NCBI GenBank assembly: GCA_964369915.1 | Contig: CAYJGG010000018.1 | Span: 1 to 32,344 of the forward strand | Reading direction: 5' to 3' | DNA: 32,344 nucleotides | DNA from: RGIG3102 sp964369915 | GTDB lineage: Bacteria > Bacillota > Clostridia > Oscillospirales > Ruminococcaceae | Part shown: piece by piece, positions 22,796 to 32,085 of the stretch | Position numbering within the stretch: the first letter of the stretch is position 1 | Layout: each line of letters starts with the position of its first letter | Translations under genes and position numbers: made by a program | The notes under the pieces: generated by a model | What the model saw: only the letters and a program-made list of their open reading frames with translations | Database searches by the model: none | Told to the model about the DNA's origin: nothing

Positions 22796-24346
22796 ATGAG
22801 CATTTTAGAAGTTAAAAATCTTAATCACGGCTTTGGTGATAGAGCTATTTTAAACAATGTGTCTTTTAGATTATTAAAAGGTGAACACGTTGGATTTATT
22901 GGGGCTAATGGTGAAGGTAAATCAACTTTTATGAATATAATAACAGGCAATCTAATGCCTGACGAAGGAACTATTGAATGGAGTAAAAATGTGAAAGTTG
23001 GCTATTTAGACCAACACACAGTTTTATCAAAAGGACAAACAATAAAAGACGTTTTAAGAACAGCTTTTGCTCCTTTATACCAATTAGAAGAAAAACTAAA
23101 CGGCATATATGATAATATGGGCAGTGTAGAAGGCGATGAACTTGATGAATTAATGCAAGAAGCTGGCGATATTCAAGAAATCCTTTCAGTTAGAGATTTT
23201 TATATAATCGATACAAAAGTTGAAGAAGTAGGAAGGGCTTTAGGCCTTTATGATTTAGGATTTGAAAAAGATGTAACAGAACTTTCAGGCGGACAAAGAA
23301 CAAAGGTTTTGCTTGCAAAATTACTACTTGAAAAGCCAGATATTTTATTACTAGACGAGCCTACAAACTATTTAGATGAATCGCACATAGAATGGCTAAA
23401 AAGATATTTAATAGAATATGAAAATGCATTTATTTTAATATCTCATGATATTCCGTTTTTAAATAGCGTTATAAATTTAATATACCACGTTGAAAATGCA
23501 GAGTTAAATAGATATGTTGGCGATTATAATAAATTCCAAGAAGTTTATAATATGAAAAAAAGCCAATTAGAGGCAGCTTATAAACGCCAGCAACAAGAAA
23601 TTGATGATTTAAAAGACTTTGTTGCTAGAAATAAAGCAAGAGTTGCAACTAGAAATATGGCTATGTCACGTCAAAAAAAATTAGATAAAATGGACATAAT
23701 AGAGCTTGCTAGCGAAAAGCCAAAGCCAGAATTTTCTTTTAAAGAAGCTAGAGCTGCAAGTAAATTCATTTTCCAAACAAAAGATTTAGTTATAGGCTAC
23801 GATAGAGCTTTATCAAAGCCATTAAATTTAGAGATGGAAAGAGGGCAAAAAATCGTTTTAGTGGGAGCTAACGGTATTGGTAAAACAACTCTCTTAAAAA
23901 GCATTATGGGGCAAATCCAGCCTATTAGTGGTAAAAGTGAGCTTGGCGATTATCAGTTTATCGGATATTTTGAGCAAGAAAAAAAATATACAGACAACAC
24001 AACTTGCATCGAAGAAATATGGCAAACCTTTCCTTCTTTAACTCAAAGAGAAGTTAGAAGTGCATTAGCGAGATGCGGCCTTACAACAAAACATATAGAA
24101 AGTATGCTAAAAGTTTTATCTGGTGGCGAGCAGGCTAAAGTAAGACTTTGCAAACTATTAAATAGCCCAACTAATATTTTATTATTAGACGAGCCTACAA
24201 ACCATTTAGACCAAGATGCAAAAGAAGAACTTAAAAAAGCTATTAAAGAATATAAGGGCAGTGTTTTGTTAATCTGCCACGAACCTGAATTTTACAAAGA
24301 TATAACTGAAACAGTTTGGAACTGTGAAGAATTTGCACCTATTTAA
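22796..24346 (+). CDS. ABC-F family ATPase
   Basis: 516 residues with two ABC domains and no membrane helices. Domain 1: Walker A GANGEGKST (36-44), signature LSGGQRTKVLLAK, Walker B ILLLDEPTNYLD. Linker of helices (about 245-300, with KRQQQEIDDLKDFVARNKAR). Domain 2: Walker A GANGIGKTT, signature LSGGEQAKVRLCK, Walker B ILLLDEPTNHLD. It is a translation factor-like ATPase that acts on the ribosome; the length and motifs suit the YbiT/YkpA-type housekeeping members more than the resistance ones, though this is uncertain. AAAGGAG precedes ATG. The peptidase gene follows after 34 bases without a terminator, so they form an operon. Confidence 0.95.
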   Translation: MSILEVKNLNHGFGDRAILNNVSFRLLKGEHVGFIGANGEGKSTFMNIITGNLMPDEGTIEWSKNVKVGYLDQHTVLSKGQTIKDVLRTAFAPLYQLEEKLNGIYDNMGSVEGDELDELMQEAGDIQEILSVRDFYIIDTKVEEVGRALGLYDLGFEKDVTELSGGQRTKVLLAKLLLEKPDILLLDEPTNYLDESHIEWLKRYLIEYENAFILISHDIPFLNSVINLIYHVENAELNRYVGDYNKFQEVYNMKKSQLEAAYKRQQQEIDDLKDFVARNKARVATRNMAMSRQKKLDKMDIIELASEKPKPEFSFKEARAASKFIFQTKDLVIGYDRALSKPLNLEMERGQKIVLVGANGIGKTTLLKSIMGQIQPISGKSELGDYQFIGYFEQEKKYTDNTTCIEEIWQTFPSLTQREVRSALARCGLTTKHIESMLKVLSGGEQAKVRLCKLLNSPTNILLLDEPTNHLDQDAKEELKKAIKEYKGSVLLICHEPEFYKDITETVWNCEEFAPI

Positions 24347-24380
24347 TTTTTTATTTTTAATTCTAAAATAAGGAGATATT

Positions 24381-25088
24381 ATGGGAAAGATAGTTGCTAT
24401 TGGTGGCGGTGAAATATCAAAAAACAAAACTCTTTTAATAGATAAATTTATAATTAATTTATCAAATAAAATTAACCCTAAAGTTTTATTTATCCCAACA
24501 GCATCAAACGATGCTGACGGGTATATCGAGCTTTTTACAAAATATTTTACTGATTTAAATTGTATTGTTGATAGTTTATGTTTAGTCACAAAAGATTTGT
24601 CTAAAAAAGAAATAGAAGATAAAATTCTAAACAGCGATATTATATATGTCGGTGGTGGAAACACGAAAAAAATGATGAACATATGGAAAGAAAAAAATGT
24701 TGATACATTTTTAAAATCAGCTTATGAAAAAGGAATTGTCCTATCAGGGCTTAGCGCTGGCTCAATTTGTTGGTTTAAATGGGGGCATAGCGATAGTGAT
24801 ATCATTGAAAATGGAGATGAATGTGATTTTTCAAAAGTGACTGGATTAGGTATTTTAAATTTTGCACACTGCCCTCACTATAATGAAACAGGAAGGGAAT
24901 CATTTGATGAAATGATATCTTTAGATAATATAAAAGGTATTGCATTAGAAGATTGCACTGCATTAGTGGAAATTGATGGAGAATTTAGCATAATAAAATC
25001 AGATGAATCCTATCGTTCTTTTATAATTAATAACAATTCAGGTATTGTAAAAAAACAAGAATTAAAAACTGGCATTATAAATATATAA
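24381..25088 (+). CDS. Peptidase E-like protein (family S51)
   Basis: 235 residues with a class I glutamine amidotransferase-like fold. Nucleophile elbow SGLSAGSICWF with S125 as the likely catalytic serine; IYVGGGNTKKMM at about 91-102 and a histidine-containing ILNFAHCPHYN follow, the pattern of dipeptidase E/cyanophycinase-like S51 proteins. E. coli PepE cleaves Asp-X dipeptides; the substrate here is not proven. Cytoplasmic. ATAAGGAG lies upstream. It follows the ABC-F gene and ends in a terminator. Confidence 0.88.
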   Translation: MGKIVAIGGGEISKNKTLLIDKFIINLSNKINPKVLFIPTASNDADGYIELFTKYFTDLNCIVDSLCLVTKDLSKKEIEDKILNSDIIYVGGGNTKKMMNIWKEKNVDTFLKSAYEKGIVLSGLSAGSICWFKWGHSDSDIIENGDECDFSKVTGLGILNFAHCPHYNETGRESFDEMISLDNIKGIALEDCTALVEIDGEFSIIKSDESYRSFIINNNSGIVKKQELKTGIINI

Positions 25089-25098
25089 TTATTTACAA

Positions 25099-25130
25099 AA
25101 AAGCAGCACTGTATATACAGTGCTGCTTTT
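25099..25130. terminator. Bidirectional terminator between convergent genes
   Basis: Perfect palindrome: AAAAGCAGCACTGTAT and its complement, followed by T in both directions. The stop codon of the minus-strand hydrolase gene (25129-25131) is in the end of the stem. Confidence 0.9.
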
Positions 25131-25818
25131 AATTATTTATAAATTCTTTAATCGCCATAACAGTTATTTCTTGCTGCTGTTCTCTTGAAATTAAAGCTTT
25201 TGCATCTCCGTCTTGCTCTCCATAATTTCCAAATTGAGCATGATTTGCACCTTCTATTTCAACAACATTTTCTGTGTAGTCAATAATGCTTTTCACCCTT
25301 GTTTCTAAGCTTCCATAAATAGTAAGTGACTTTTCTGCTGGAAAATCGCCATAAATATATCCGCCTAAATAAATAACGCCCTTAAATAAATCTTGATTTT
25401 TGCCTGCAAAACTTCCAGCCATGCTAGAGCCTAGAGAATGCCCCATTATATACCAAGAAGTGATATCTTCATTAGCATCAATAACACTTTGTGCCGCATC
25501 TTCATTTAAAAAAGCATAGGTTAATGGCATTTTTACTAAAAAACAATTTATTTCCGCTTCATCGCTAGTTTTTTCAAGTATCGGTAAATACGCTAAATGT
25601 TCAGCTTTTGCGCCAGGATAAAATATAAGCCCTATATTTGAAGTTTCTTTTGGATAGATAGCAATTACATCTTCCTCTATTACACTAACATTTTCACTAT
25701 TTAAAACTTCTAGCGCTATATCATCTGCTGGATACACATCTAAAAGCCAAAATGAAATATAACAAAATATTAAAGTTATTATTCCTAAAATGAAATATCT
25801 AATTTTTTTCTTTTTCAT
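25129..25818 (-). CDS. Membrane-anchored alpha/beta hydrolase (fold-5 type)
   Basis: 229 residues. One N-terminal membrane helix (about 7-26), then an extracytoplasmic alpha/beta hydrolase domain: IGLIFYPGAKAEHLAYLPIL (oxyanion region), nucleophile elbow MGHSLGSSMAG with S128, and H193 in EGANHAQFGNYGEQDGDA. The acid after IYGSLE is E172 or another nearby residue, where many relatives have Asp. The layout is that of the Abhydrolase_5 family; the substrate is unknown. It starts 4 bases after the stop of the small membrane protein upstream, so they are coupled. Confidence 0.85.
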   Translation of the reverse strand: MKKKKIRYFILGIITLIFCYISFWLLDVYPADDIALEVLNSENVSVIEEDVIAIYPKETSNIGLIFYPGAKAEHLAYLPILEKTSDEAEINCFLVKMPLTYAFLNEDAAQSVIDANEDITSWYIMGHSLGSSMAGSFAGKNQDLFKGVIYLGGYIYGDFPAEKSLTIYGSLETRVKSIIDYTENVVEIEGANHAQFGNYGEQDGDAKALISREQQQEITVMAIKEFINN

Positions 25819-25822
25819 TAAG

Positions 25823-26209
25823 TTAGTCCTTTTTTGCTTTTTTATTAAACATTGTGGATATTAAAAACCAAAGTGTTGAAAAAGCAGTTAAAGGAAGAGT
25901 AATAAATACTGCCCCTGTAAAAAGCGCTAACCAGTGAGCGCCAAATATTAATTCAACTAATAAAAAAGGAATAATTGTTATAGCACAAGATATAAAAACA
26001 TATTTAAACTCATTTTTTAATACTAAAAAATTAACTATAGCCCAAACGATACAAACCACTAGCAAAACTATCACTAAAGATGAAGGTACTCTATTTTGGT
26101 AACCGAAATATTCTCTAAGATCAACAAAAAATCCAACAGCAAATATACTCGCTAAAATAAATGGTATTGCAAATTGAATTTTATTTATAGTAGGATTCAA
26201 TTTTTTCAT
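25823..26209 (-). CDS. Small four-helix membrane protein
   Basis: 128 residues with four hydrophobic helices (about 12-30, 41-63, 69-86 and 93-117) and a basic end KKAKKD. No known motif. It has AGAGGAG upstream of ATG 26209 and shares an operon with the membrane-anchored hydrolase, suggesting that they act together at the membrane. The family is not recognised. Confidence 0.75.
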   Translation of the reverse strand: MKKLNPTINKIQFAIPFILASIFAVGFFVDLREYFGYQNRVPSSLVIVLLVVCIVWAIVNFLVLKNEFKYVFISCAITIIPFLLVELIFGAHWLALFTGAVFITLPLTAFSTLWFLISTMFNKKAKKD

Positions 26210-26276
26210 AATAATACTCCTCTTATTTTCTATTCTATTTTAATGTTGCCAAAATTTTTAAAATTAATAAAATATT

Positions 26277-26750
26277 TTAATTTTTTTCTACTATATATTT
26301 ATAAGCTAATTCTGAGCCTACACTAACAGCTTTTTGGCATTTTTGCTTTTTTAGTTCTAGCGCGTTTTCTCCTGTTATATCGATTATCTCTTTACAGACT
26401 GTGCTTCCCATTGCCTCTTCAAACTCATAAGCTAACTCATTAAATATACTATATATTCCACCTTCACCAGATAATTGTTCTTTAATTAACTCAAGTTTTT
26501 TTAGTTTCATTGGCTCTTCTCTTCCATAAACAGAAGACACAGCAATAACAGCACCTGTTAATGCTCCGCAAGTTAATCCGTATTTGCCTATACCCCCACC
26601 AAATCCAGTTGCAAGGCGAATATCTCTATCATTTAAATCTGTTATATCAGCAGCAATTATTGATTTTAAAACACATTCTGCACAGTTTGGCCCTATTTTA
26701 AATAACTCAACTGCATATTCTGCAGCTTTAGTGGAACTTTCTATTTTCAT
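26277..26750 (-). CDS. C_GCAxxG_C_C family protein
   Basis: 157 residues from ATG 26750 with GGAGG 5-6 bases upstream; a TTG 12 bases earlier overlaps the ribosome site. It has the ordered cysteines of the family: NCAECV (C23, C26), GLTCGALTG, STVCKE and KQKCQKAV. The family (PF09719) is often described as a redox-active or metal-binding protein of anaerobes; the true role is not known. No membrane segment. It is a single gene; upstream are direct repeats TTATACTTA at 26774-26782 and 26785-26793. Confidence 0.88.
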   Translation of the reverse strand: MKIESSTKAAEYAVELFKIGPNCAECVLKSIIAADITDLNDRDIRLATGFGGGIGKYGLTCGALTGAVIAVSSVYGREEPMKLKKLELIKEQLSGEGGIYSIFNELAYEFEEAMGSTVCKEIIDITGENALELKKQKCQKAVSVGSELAYKYIVEKN

Positions 26751-26773
26751 ACATACCTCCAAAAACCTATATA

Positions 26774-26793
26774 TTATACTTAAATTATACTTA
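26774..26793 (-). promoter_or_regulatory. Direct repeat upstream of the C_GCAxxG_C_C gene
   Basis: TTATACTTA twice with a period of 11 bases (minus strand TAAGTATAA). It covers the likely -10 region (TATAAT) of the gene; it could be a binding site or a chance feature of AT-rich DNA. Confidence 0.3.
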
Positions 26794-26800
26794 TAGTATA

Positions 26801-26825
26801 AAAAGCACTCGATTAGAGTGCTTTT
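26801..26825 (-). terminator. Terminator after the second diguanylate cyclase
   Basis: AAAAGCACTC-GATTA-GAGTGCTTTT, perfect 10-base stem; on the minus strand it ends in CTTTTTA shortly after the stop at 26829. Confidence 0.85.
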
Positions 26826-26828
26826 ATT

Positions 26829-28478
26829 TTAAAATGGTTGCATACTCTTATCATAAAAAGTAAATGTGTTTTTACCCTTATTTTTAGATTCATACAACGC
26901 AATATCTGCACACTTAAATAAATCATCATAATTATCCGCGTCTTCTAAAGCTTTTGCAATACCTATTGATGCAGAAACTACTATTTTCTTATCATCTCTT
27001 GATATATGAGTTTTCTTTACAATTTCACATATTGAATGTGCTATCCTTGAAATTTCAATATCCTGTTTACAGTCATGTACAAAAATAACAAATTCATCTC
27101 CACCAAATCTTCCAATATAATCTGCTTTTCTAATTACATGTCTTAGTTTATTATAAATTTCAACTAGCATTTCATCGCCGTATGAATGCCCTAAATAATC
27201 ATTTACATTTTTAAAATTATCTAAATCAAAAACAAATAATGTCCCCTCACCTTTATTATCAATATAATCCGAAACTTTTTCTTTAAATGTTGTTTTATTA
27301 TATGCACCAGTTAAAACATCTATTTCAGATTTTAATAAAAGTTCGAGTTCTGCTTCTTTTTCTTCGTGCATTTCATTTATTGTATAAACGGCTAGTATAT
27401 GATTTGTCTTTTTATTTAATTTTGCTTTTAATTTTAATCTATGCCATAGATATTTAGTGTCATCAATTTCTATTTTATTTTCGCTAGAATTAATAGTAGT
27501 TTTATGTGCTCTATAATCAAATGTTATTTCATGAATTCCTTCTTTAAAGGAATTCTCTACATTTTCTGATGATATTTTTTCAAATAATACTAAATCTTCT
27601 GGATGAATAACTTTTATTATTTCTTGTGCGATTTCACTATTATCTCCATCATTTTCAATAGGGATATCAACATCTCCTATTAAAGCTCTTAGCATTTTAT
27701 TAGCAGTTATATCAATTTCAACTACTATATCTGATATTTTAAGCAGTGTGTCTGTTAAAAAAGCTGTTTTATCAATTCTCACTTCTAAATCTTGAATTTT
27801 CTTTTTGTATTCAAACACGTTCATAAGCATTATCATAAACAGTAGCATTACATAAAAAACAGTTAATAATAATATCGGCAACACAATTTGCTGAATTGAT
27901 AAATCAATTATAAACACTTGTATTTCTAAAACATTAACATTAAATATAAAAAATGCAACTAAAACCACTATTAAAGTTATAATATTAACCTTAAAAACTT
28001 TATTATCTAAAATACTTTTAACGGAGTTAATTGGTATGAATTTAATTACTAATATTAATGCTGTAATATGGATTATTAATAGATAGATTGTGTTTTCGGT
28101 TATTAAATTAATATCTCCACTACTAATAAATCCCATAGATTTTTTTATAATTAAAGAATGTGCGCCTAAGGATATTGAGCGAATCGCAAAAAAGTGAATA
28201 ATTACACTTGCGCCAACTCCAATTGAGCTAAATAAATTATCCTTATACAGAATAAACATTTGCATGTAAACAATACAGACAAATGCAAGATATCCTAAAA
28301 AGGCATTATGGAAAAAAATTAGTATAAATGCTGGATACAAAAATGCAGCAAGCGCAGCAAAGATATATTTTACAGCTTTATGAAATCTTTCTTTAGCAGT
28401 AAAATTTCTCATTAGAATTAAACAAAGTGATGCGTGCGTAAAAAACAATGGGTAAAACAAAAAAATACTTAAATCCAT
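26829..28478 (-). CDS. Polytopic membrane diguanylate cyclase
   Basis: 549 residues. About seven to eight hydrophobic helices (2-225) form a membrane sensor, a short coiled linker (about 228-250) follows, then a PAS-like domain (about 250-385, with IHPEDLVLFEKI), then a GGDEF domain (about 390-545). Motifs: DVLTGAYNKTTF, FDLDNFKNVNDYLGH, RKAD (450-453, inhibitory RxxD site) and GGDEF (459-463). It should make c-di-GMP with feedback inhibition. TAAGGAGG precedes ATG 28478. Its own promoter is at 28543-28571. The membrane part has no family signature that I recognise. Confidence 0.93.
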   Translation of the reverse strand: MDLSIFLFYPLFFTHASLCLILMRNFTAKERFHKAVKYIFAALAAFLYPAFILIFFHNAFLGYLAFVCIVYMQMFILYKDNLFSSIGVGASVIIHFFAIRSISLGAHSLIIKKSMGFISSGDINLITENTIYLLIIHITALILVIKFIPINSVKSILDNKVFKVNIITLIVVLVAFFIFNVNVLEIQVFIIDLSIQQIVLPILLLTVFYVMLLFMIMLMNVFEYKKKIQDLEVRIDKTAFLTDTLLKISDIVVEIDITANKMLRALIGDVDIPIENDGDNSEIAQEIIKVIHPEDLVLFEKISSENVENSFKEGIHEITFDYRAHKTTINSSENKIEIDDTKYLWHRLKLKAKLNKKTNHILAVYTINEMHEEKEAELELLLKSEIDVLTGAYNKTTFKEKVSDYIDNKGEGTLFVFDLDNFKNVNDYLGHSYGDEMLVEIYNKLRHVIRKADYIGRFGGDEFVIFVHDCKQDIEISRIAHSICEIVKKTHISRDDKKIVVSASIGIAKALEDADNYDDLFKCADIALYESKNKGKNTFTFYDKSMQPF

Positions 28479-28542
28479 AAAACCTCCTTATTCTAAAGTT
28501 TATAATAATATATTAATAAATACACCTATTTATTATTACTAT

Positions 28543-28571
28543 ATTATACAACTTTTATTAATATAATTCAA
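28543..28571 (-). promoter_or_regulatory. Promoter of the second diguanylate cyclase gene
   Basis: Minus strand: -35 TTGAAT (28566-28571), 17 bases, -10 TATAAT (28543-28548), with a leader of about 55-60 bases. Confidence 0.7.
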
Positions 28572-28619
28572 GGCTTAATGATTAAATGTTACTATATATT
28601 CAATAAAACTTTACATATA

Positions 28620-28646
28620 AAAAAACCTCCAAAATAGAGGTTTTTT
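28620..28646 (-). terminator. Terminator after the third diguanylate cyclase
   Basis: AAAAAACCTC / GAGGTTTTTT, 10-base stem with a 7-base loop, directly after the stop at 28650; T-run on both strands. Confidence 0.88.
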
Positions 28647-28649
28647 ATA

Positions 28650-30539
28650 TTAATTATCAATTTTTGTTCTAGTTGAAACATAGTTTGAATTTGATTGCCC
28701 ATTATACATTTTATATGTGCTTTTTCCGTTTTGTTTTGCATCATATAAAGCAAGGTCTGCATTTTTGTATAATTTTTCAAATTTAGTAGCTTCTTTTGGA
28801 TATATACTAACGCCAATACTTGCTGAAATTCCAACAGATTTTTCTTTATTTTTATAAGTTCTATTAAGTTTATTACAAATCATTTCTGCTTTTTGTATTA
28901 TCTGATCTTTAGAATTAGCATGTTTCATAAATACAAAAAATTCATCACCACCAACTCTACCTATAACATCGTCTTGTCTAAATAATTTTTTAAGTATATT
29001 GGCAACATCCTTTATTGCCTTATCCCCTATTTGATGCCCTAAAGTGTCATTTAGAGTTTTTAGATTATCTATATCTATAATAAATAACGCATGAAAATCT
29101 TCTTCATTTGAATTCTCAATTATTTCTTTAATTTTATATTCAGTTGTTCCTTTATTATAAATTCCAGTTAAGGCATCTATTTCTGATTTTTCTGTTAGGA
29201 ATTTTGTGTGCGTAACTATATCATTTATATCTTCTAAAAATCCGATAGCTTTTTCTGTTTGTTTTCCTTTTTCATCAAGTAATGGAACTAAAGATAAAGA
29301 ATGCCAAATATATTCACCTTGTGGATTTTGAATTCTAAGTTGTAAGTCTGTGAGTTTTTCATCAAGATTTTCTTGACTAATTTTTTCATCCAATGCTTTT
29401 ACATCTTCAGAGAATATAAATCCATTATTTATATCATCAAAAATATTTGTTTTATCTTGTTTTCTATTTAATTTTTTTTGATAATCACCTAGTATCGTGA
29501 TTTCTTTTGTTTTAAAATCCACTTCAACAAAGAATTTATTAATAGCATTTGAAACTAATCTAAATTTTCTCTCATTTTCAATTTTATTTTTAAATTCACG
29601 CTTTTGAGATAAAACAACCCAAACGACAAATATTATAAACACTATACAGACATTTATAACATAAAGTGTTGTATCATTTAAATGTTTACTAATATTCGCT
29701 TCAACATTATCTGCATTTACAACTTCAAAAACTATCCAATCATTTATATCAACAGGTGTATAATATGCATATCTTTCTTCACTACCTTTACAATACTTAG
29801 TTAATCCTTCTTCTTTATTCTCAACATCATTTATAAATTCCTGATATGTAAAACCGTCTGTAAATTCAAATTCTGCCATTTTTTCAAAAAGTAAGCCATA
29901 TTTAATTATCATATTGTCTGTACTACTTACAGCAACATAGTTTCCATTTCCATCAACTATTTGATAATATCCATCTATTTCATACAATGTACTATTAAAA
30001 ACTTCCGATAACTTTTTAGTTGAAACAAATCCAGATATATAAGCAATTAAATCGCCACTGTCTGAAATCATAGGAACATTAACGCTAACTACACTTTCCC
30101 CTGATGCTGAATCAACAAATACATCTGATATAAATATTTCTTTTGATTCCATTTCTTCAAGTGGTTCGTATGTCGCTACTAAAATAGTTTCGCCATTTGC
30201 TTCGTATGAGCCATTTTCTTCAAAAACAACAATTTTATAAAACCCTTCAATATTTACAAGGTCATTAATTGCTTTTATAAAATATTGATCATTTTCTTCT
30301 ATATTTAAAAAATAGTCGCAAAACAAAACAAGCGAATTTTCATAATGTTTAAATTGCAACTCAACAGATTTTGAATTATTATTAGAAACATCTTGCAATG
30401 TCTCTAATATATTTTCTTCTTCATATTCTCTTGTGCTATTTGTTAATGCCACAGAGCAAATTGAAAACCAAACTAATAAAACTACAAAAAATATTAAATT
30501 TTTATTGATTAGCTTATTTGTTTTTTTATTTTTATTCAT
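28650..30539 (-). CDS. Diguanylate cyclase with extracytoplasmic Cache-like sensor
   Basis: 629 residues: N-terminal membrane helix (about 13-33), an extracytoplasmic region of about 255 residues with the shape of a dCache sensor (YKIVVFEENGSY, ESVVSVNVPMISDSGDLIAY, YQIVDGNGNYVAVS), a second helix (about 291-312), a PAS-like domain (about 325-450, LQLRIQNPQGEYIWHSLSLV) and a GGDEF domain (about 455-615). Motifs: DALTGIYNK, IDIDNLKTLNDTLGH, inhibitory RQDD (520-523) and GGDEF (529-533). It makes c-di-GMP in response to an outside ligand, probably a small organic molecule. ATG 30539 follows AGAAGG. Confidence 0.94.
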   Translation of the reverse strand: MNKNKKTNKLINKNLIFFVVLLVWFSICSVALTNSTREYEEENILETLQDVSNNNSKSVELQFKHYENSLVLFCDYFLNIEENDQYFIKAINDLVNIEGFYKIVVFEENGSYEANGETILVATYEPLEEMESKEIFISDVFVDSASGESVVSVNVPMISDSGDLIAYISGFVSTKKLSEVFNSTLYEIDGYYQIVDGNGNYVAVSSTDNMIIKYGLLFEKMAEFEFTDGFTYQEFINDVENKEEGLTKYCKGSEERYAYYTPVDINDWIVFEVVNADNVEANISKHLNDTTLYVINVCIVFIIFVVWVVLSQKREFKNKIENERKFRLVSNAINKFFVEVDFKTKEITILGDYQKKLNRKQDKTNIFDDINNGFIFSEDVKALDEKISQENLDEKLTDLQLRIQNPQGEYIWHSLSLVPLLDEKGKQTEKAIGFLEDINDIVTHTKFLTEKSEIDALTGIYNKGTTEYKIKEIIENSNEEDFHALFIIDIDNLKTLNDTLGHQIGDKAIKDVANILKKLFRQDDVIGRVGGDEFFVFMKHANSKDQIIQKAEMICNKLNRTYKNKEKSVGISASIGVSIYPKEATKFEKLYKNADLALYDAKQNGKSTYKMYNGQSNSNYVSTRTKIDN

Positions 30540-30587
30540 AAAGACCTTCTTAATATAACTTTAATTATATATTTAAATATCATTATA

Positions 30588-30616
30588 ATTATACCATATG
30601 CACTTATTATAATCAA
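30588..30616 (-). promoter_or_regulatory. Promoter of the Cache-GGDEF gene
   Basis: Minus strand: -35 TTGATT (30611-30616), 17 bases, extended -10 TGG-TATAAT (30588-30593). It directly follows the terminator at 30622-30652. Confidence 0.72.
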
Positions 30617-30621
30617 ACAAA

Positions 30622-30652
30622 AAAACCACTTATTTATTAAATAAGTGGTTTT
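30622..30652 (-). terminator. Terminator after the carboxyltransferase gene
   Basis: AAAACCACTTATTTA / AAATAAGTGGTTTT with a short loop, 17 bases after the stop at 30669, with T/A-rich flanks. Confidence 0.82.
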
Positions 30653-30668
30653 AATTTTTGAATATTTT

Positions 30669-32063
30669 TTAAACATTTCTACCGTTTACTACGATAGTTC
30701 TTATTTCATCTTCTTTTGGAGCATTCTTTTTACCAAAGTAAGTTAATGCAACTTGACCGAATTGAGCATAGCTTAAAACATCTTCTTCTGAAGATTCTGG
30801 ATGTTTTTCTAATAATTCTGCTTTTAATTTATCAAATTCAGGTTGAATTAAATCAGCAGGACGGCAAGAAATAACTTCTTCATCGCCAATTATTTTCTTT
30901 TTGAATTCTTCGCTGATTTCAACTGGAGTTTTACCATAGTCGCCTCTAATCATGCCTTTGAATTCTTTAGTTATCATTTTATATCTTTCGCCTAAGATAA
31001 TGTTAAACACAGCTTGTGTTCCAACAATTTGGCTCGTTGGAGTAACAAGTGGCGGATTACCAGCTTCAAGACGCACTCTTGGAACTTCATTTAACACTTC
31101 TTCAAGTTTATCTAATTTTCCAGCTTGAGTTAATTGGCTAACTAGATTTGAAAGCATACCACCTGGAACTTGATAAACTAAAGTATTTGCATCTACAGAA
31201 AGTAGTTTTGGATTTAAAAGTCCGTTTTCTAAGTATTTTTCTCTTAATACTTGAACTTTTTCTCTAACAACATTTAATTTTTCTAAATCAAGACCTGTAT
31301 CGTATTCAGTGTCCATTAAAGCTGCAACCATGCTTTCAGTTGCTGGGTGTGATGTGCCCATAGCAAGCGGTGACATAGCTGTATCAATAATATCAACTCC
31401 AGCTTCAATAGCTTTCATTAAAGCCATACTAGCAAGACCTGAAGTGTAGTGTGAGTGAATTTCGATAGGAAGTTTTGTGCTTGCTTTTAAAGCTTTAACT
31501 AAATCATAAGCAAAATATGGTTTAATTAATCCTGACATATCTTTAATACAAATACTATCAACGCCAGCTTTTTCTAATTCTTTAGCATAGTTTACATAGT
31601 ATTCAATAGTAAATCCTTCGCCTGTTGTGTATGAAAGGCAGCCTTGAATGTGCGCTGTTGTCTTTTTAGCTGCACGAATTGCAGTTTCTAAGTTTCTAAT
31701 ATCATTTAATGCATCAAAAACACGGATAATATCAATCCCGTTTTCAACCATTTTAACTACAAATTTTTCAACAACATCATCTGCATAATGGCGATAGCCT
31801 AGCATATTTTGTCCTCTAAAAAGCATTTGTAGTTTTGTGTTTGGCATAGCTTTTCTAATTATTCTTAGTCTTTCCCATGGATCTTCATCTAAAAATCTTA
31901 AACAGCTATCAAATGTTGCACCACCCCAAACTTCACAAGAATAAAAACCTACTTTATCTAAATCTTCTAAGAATGGCATCATATCTTCTGTTGTCATTCT
32001 TGTAGCTATAAGTGATTGGTGAGCATCTCTTAAAAGAGTTTCGCAAACTTTAATTTTAGCCAT
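30669..32063 (-). CDS. oadA: Oxaloacetate decarboxylase alpha / pyruvate carboxylase B-type carboxyltransferase
   Basis: 464 residues. HMGL-like barrel (about 5-270) with ETLLRDAHQSLIATRM at the start, EVWGGATFDSCLRFL, FRGQNMLGYRHY, the lysine in ICIKDMSGL and the metal histidines in IHSHYTSG; then the conserved PYC/OADA domain (about 290-460). It transfers the carboxyl group between a 2-oxo acid and biotin, as part of a sodium-pumping decarboxylase or a pyruvate carboxylase-like enzyme. Full OadA proteins of about 580-600 residues end in a biotin domain; here it is missing and is supplied by the separate carrier gene upstream (32240-32344). ATG 32063 has AAAGGAAAGG upstream. Beta and gamma subunits would lie outside the window. 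Confidence 0.93.
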   Translation of the reverse strand: MAKIKVCETLLRDAHQSLIATRMTTEDMMPFLEDLDKVGFYSCEVWGGATFDSCLRFLDEDPWERLRIIRKAMPNTKLQMLFRGQNMLGYRHYADDVVEKFVVKMVENGIDIIRVFDALNDIRNLETAIRAAKKTTAHIQGCLSYTTGEGFTIEYYVNYAKELEKAGVDSICIKDMSGLIKPYFAYDLVKALKASTKLPIEIHSHYTSGLASMALMKAIEAGVDIIDTAMSPLAMGTSHPATESMVAALMDTEYDTGLDLEKLNVVREKVQVLREKYLENGLLNPKLLSVDANTLVYQVPGGMLSNLVSQLTQAGKLDKLEEVLNEVPRVRLEAGNPPLVTPTSQIVGTQAVFNIILGERYKMITKEFKGMIRGDYGKTPVEISEEFKKKIIGDEEVISCRPADLIQPEFDKLKAELLEKHPESSEEDVLSYAQFGQVALTYFGKKNAPKEDEIRTIVVNGRNV

Positions 32064-32085
32064 ATTAATAACCTTTCCTTTCTAT

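Noticed and set aside
26801..26825. GCACTC/GAGTGC resembles the CIRCE site of HrcA
   Set aside because: The spacer is 5 bases and not 9, it lies after a stop codon and has A/T runs: it is a terminator.
28592..28834. 80-codon minus-strand reading frame
   Set aside because: It is out of frame with the end of the Cache-GGDEF gene and runs through its terminator.
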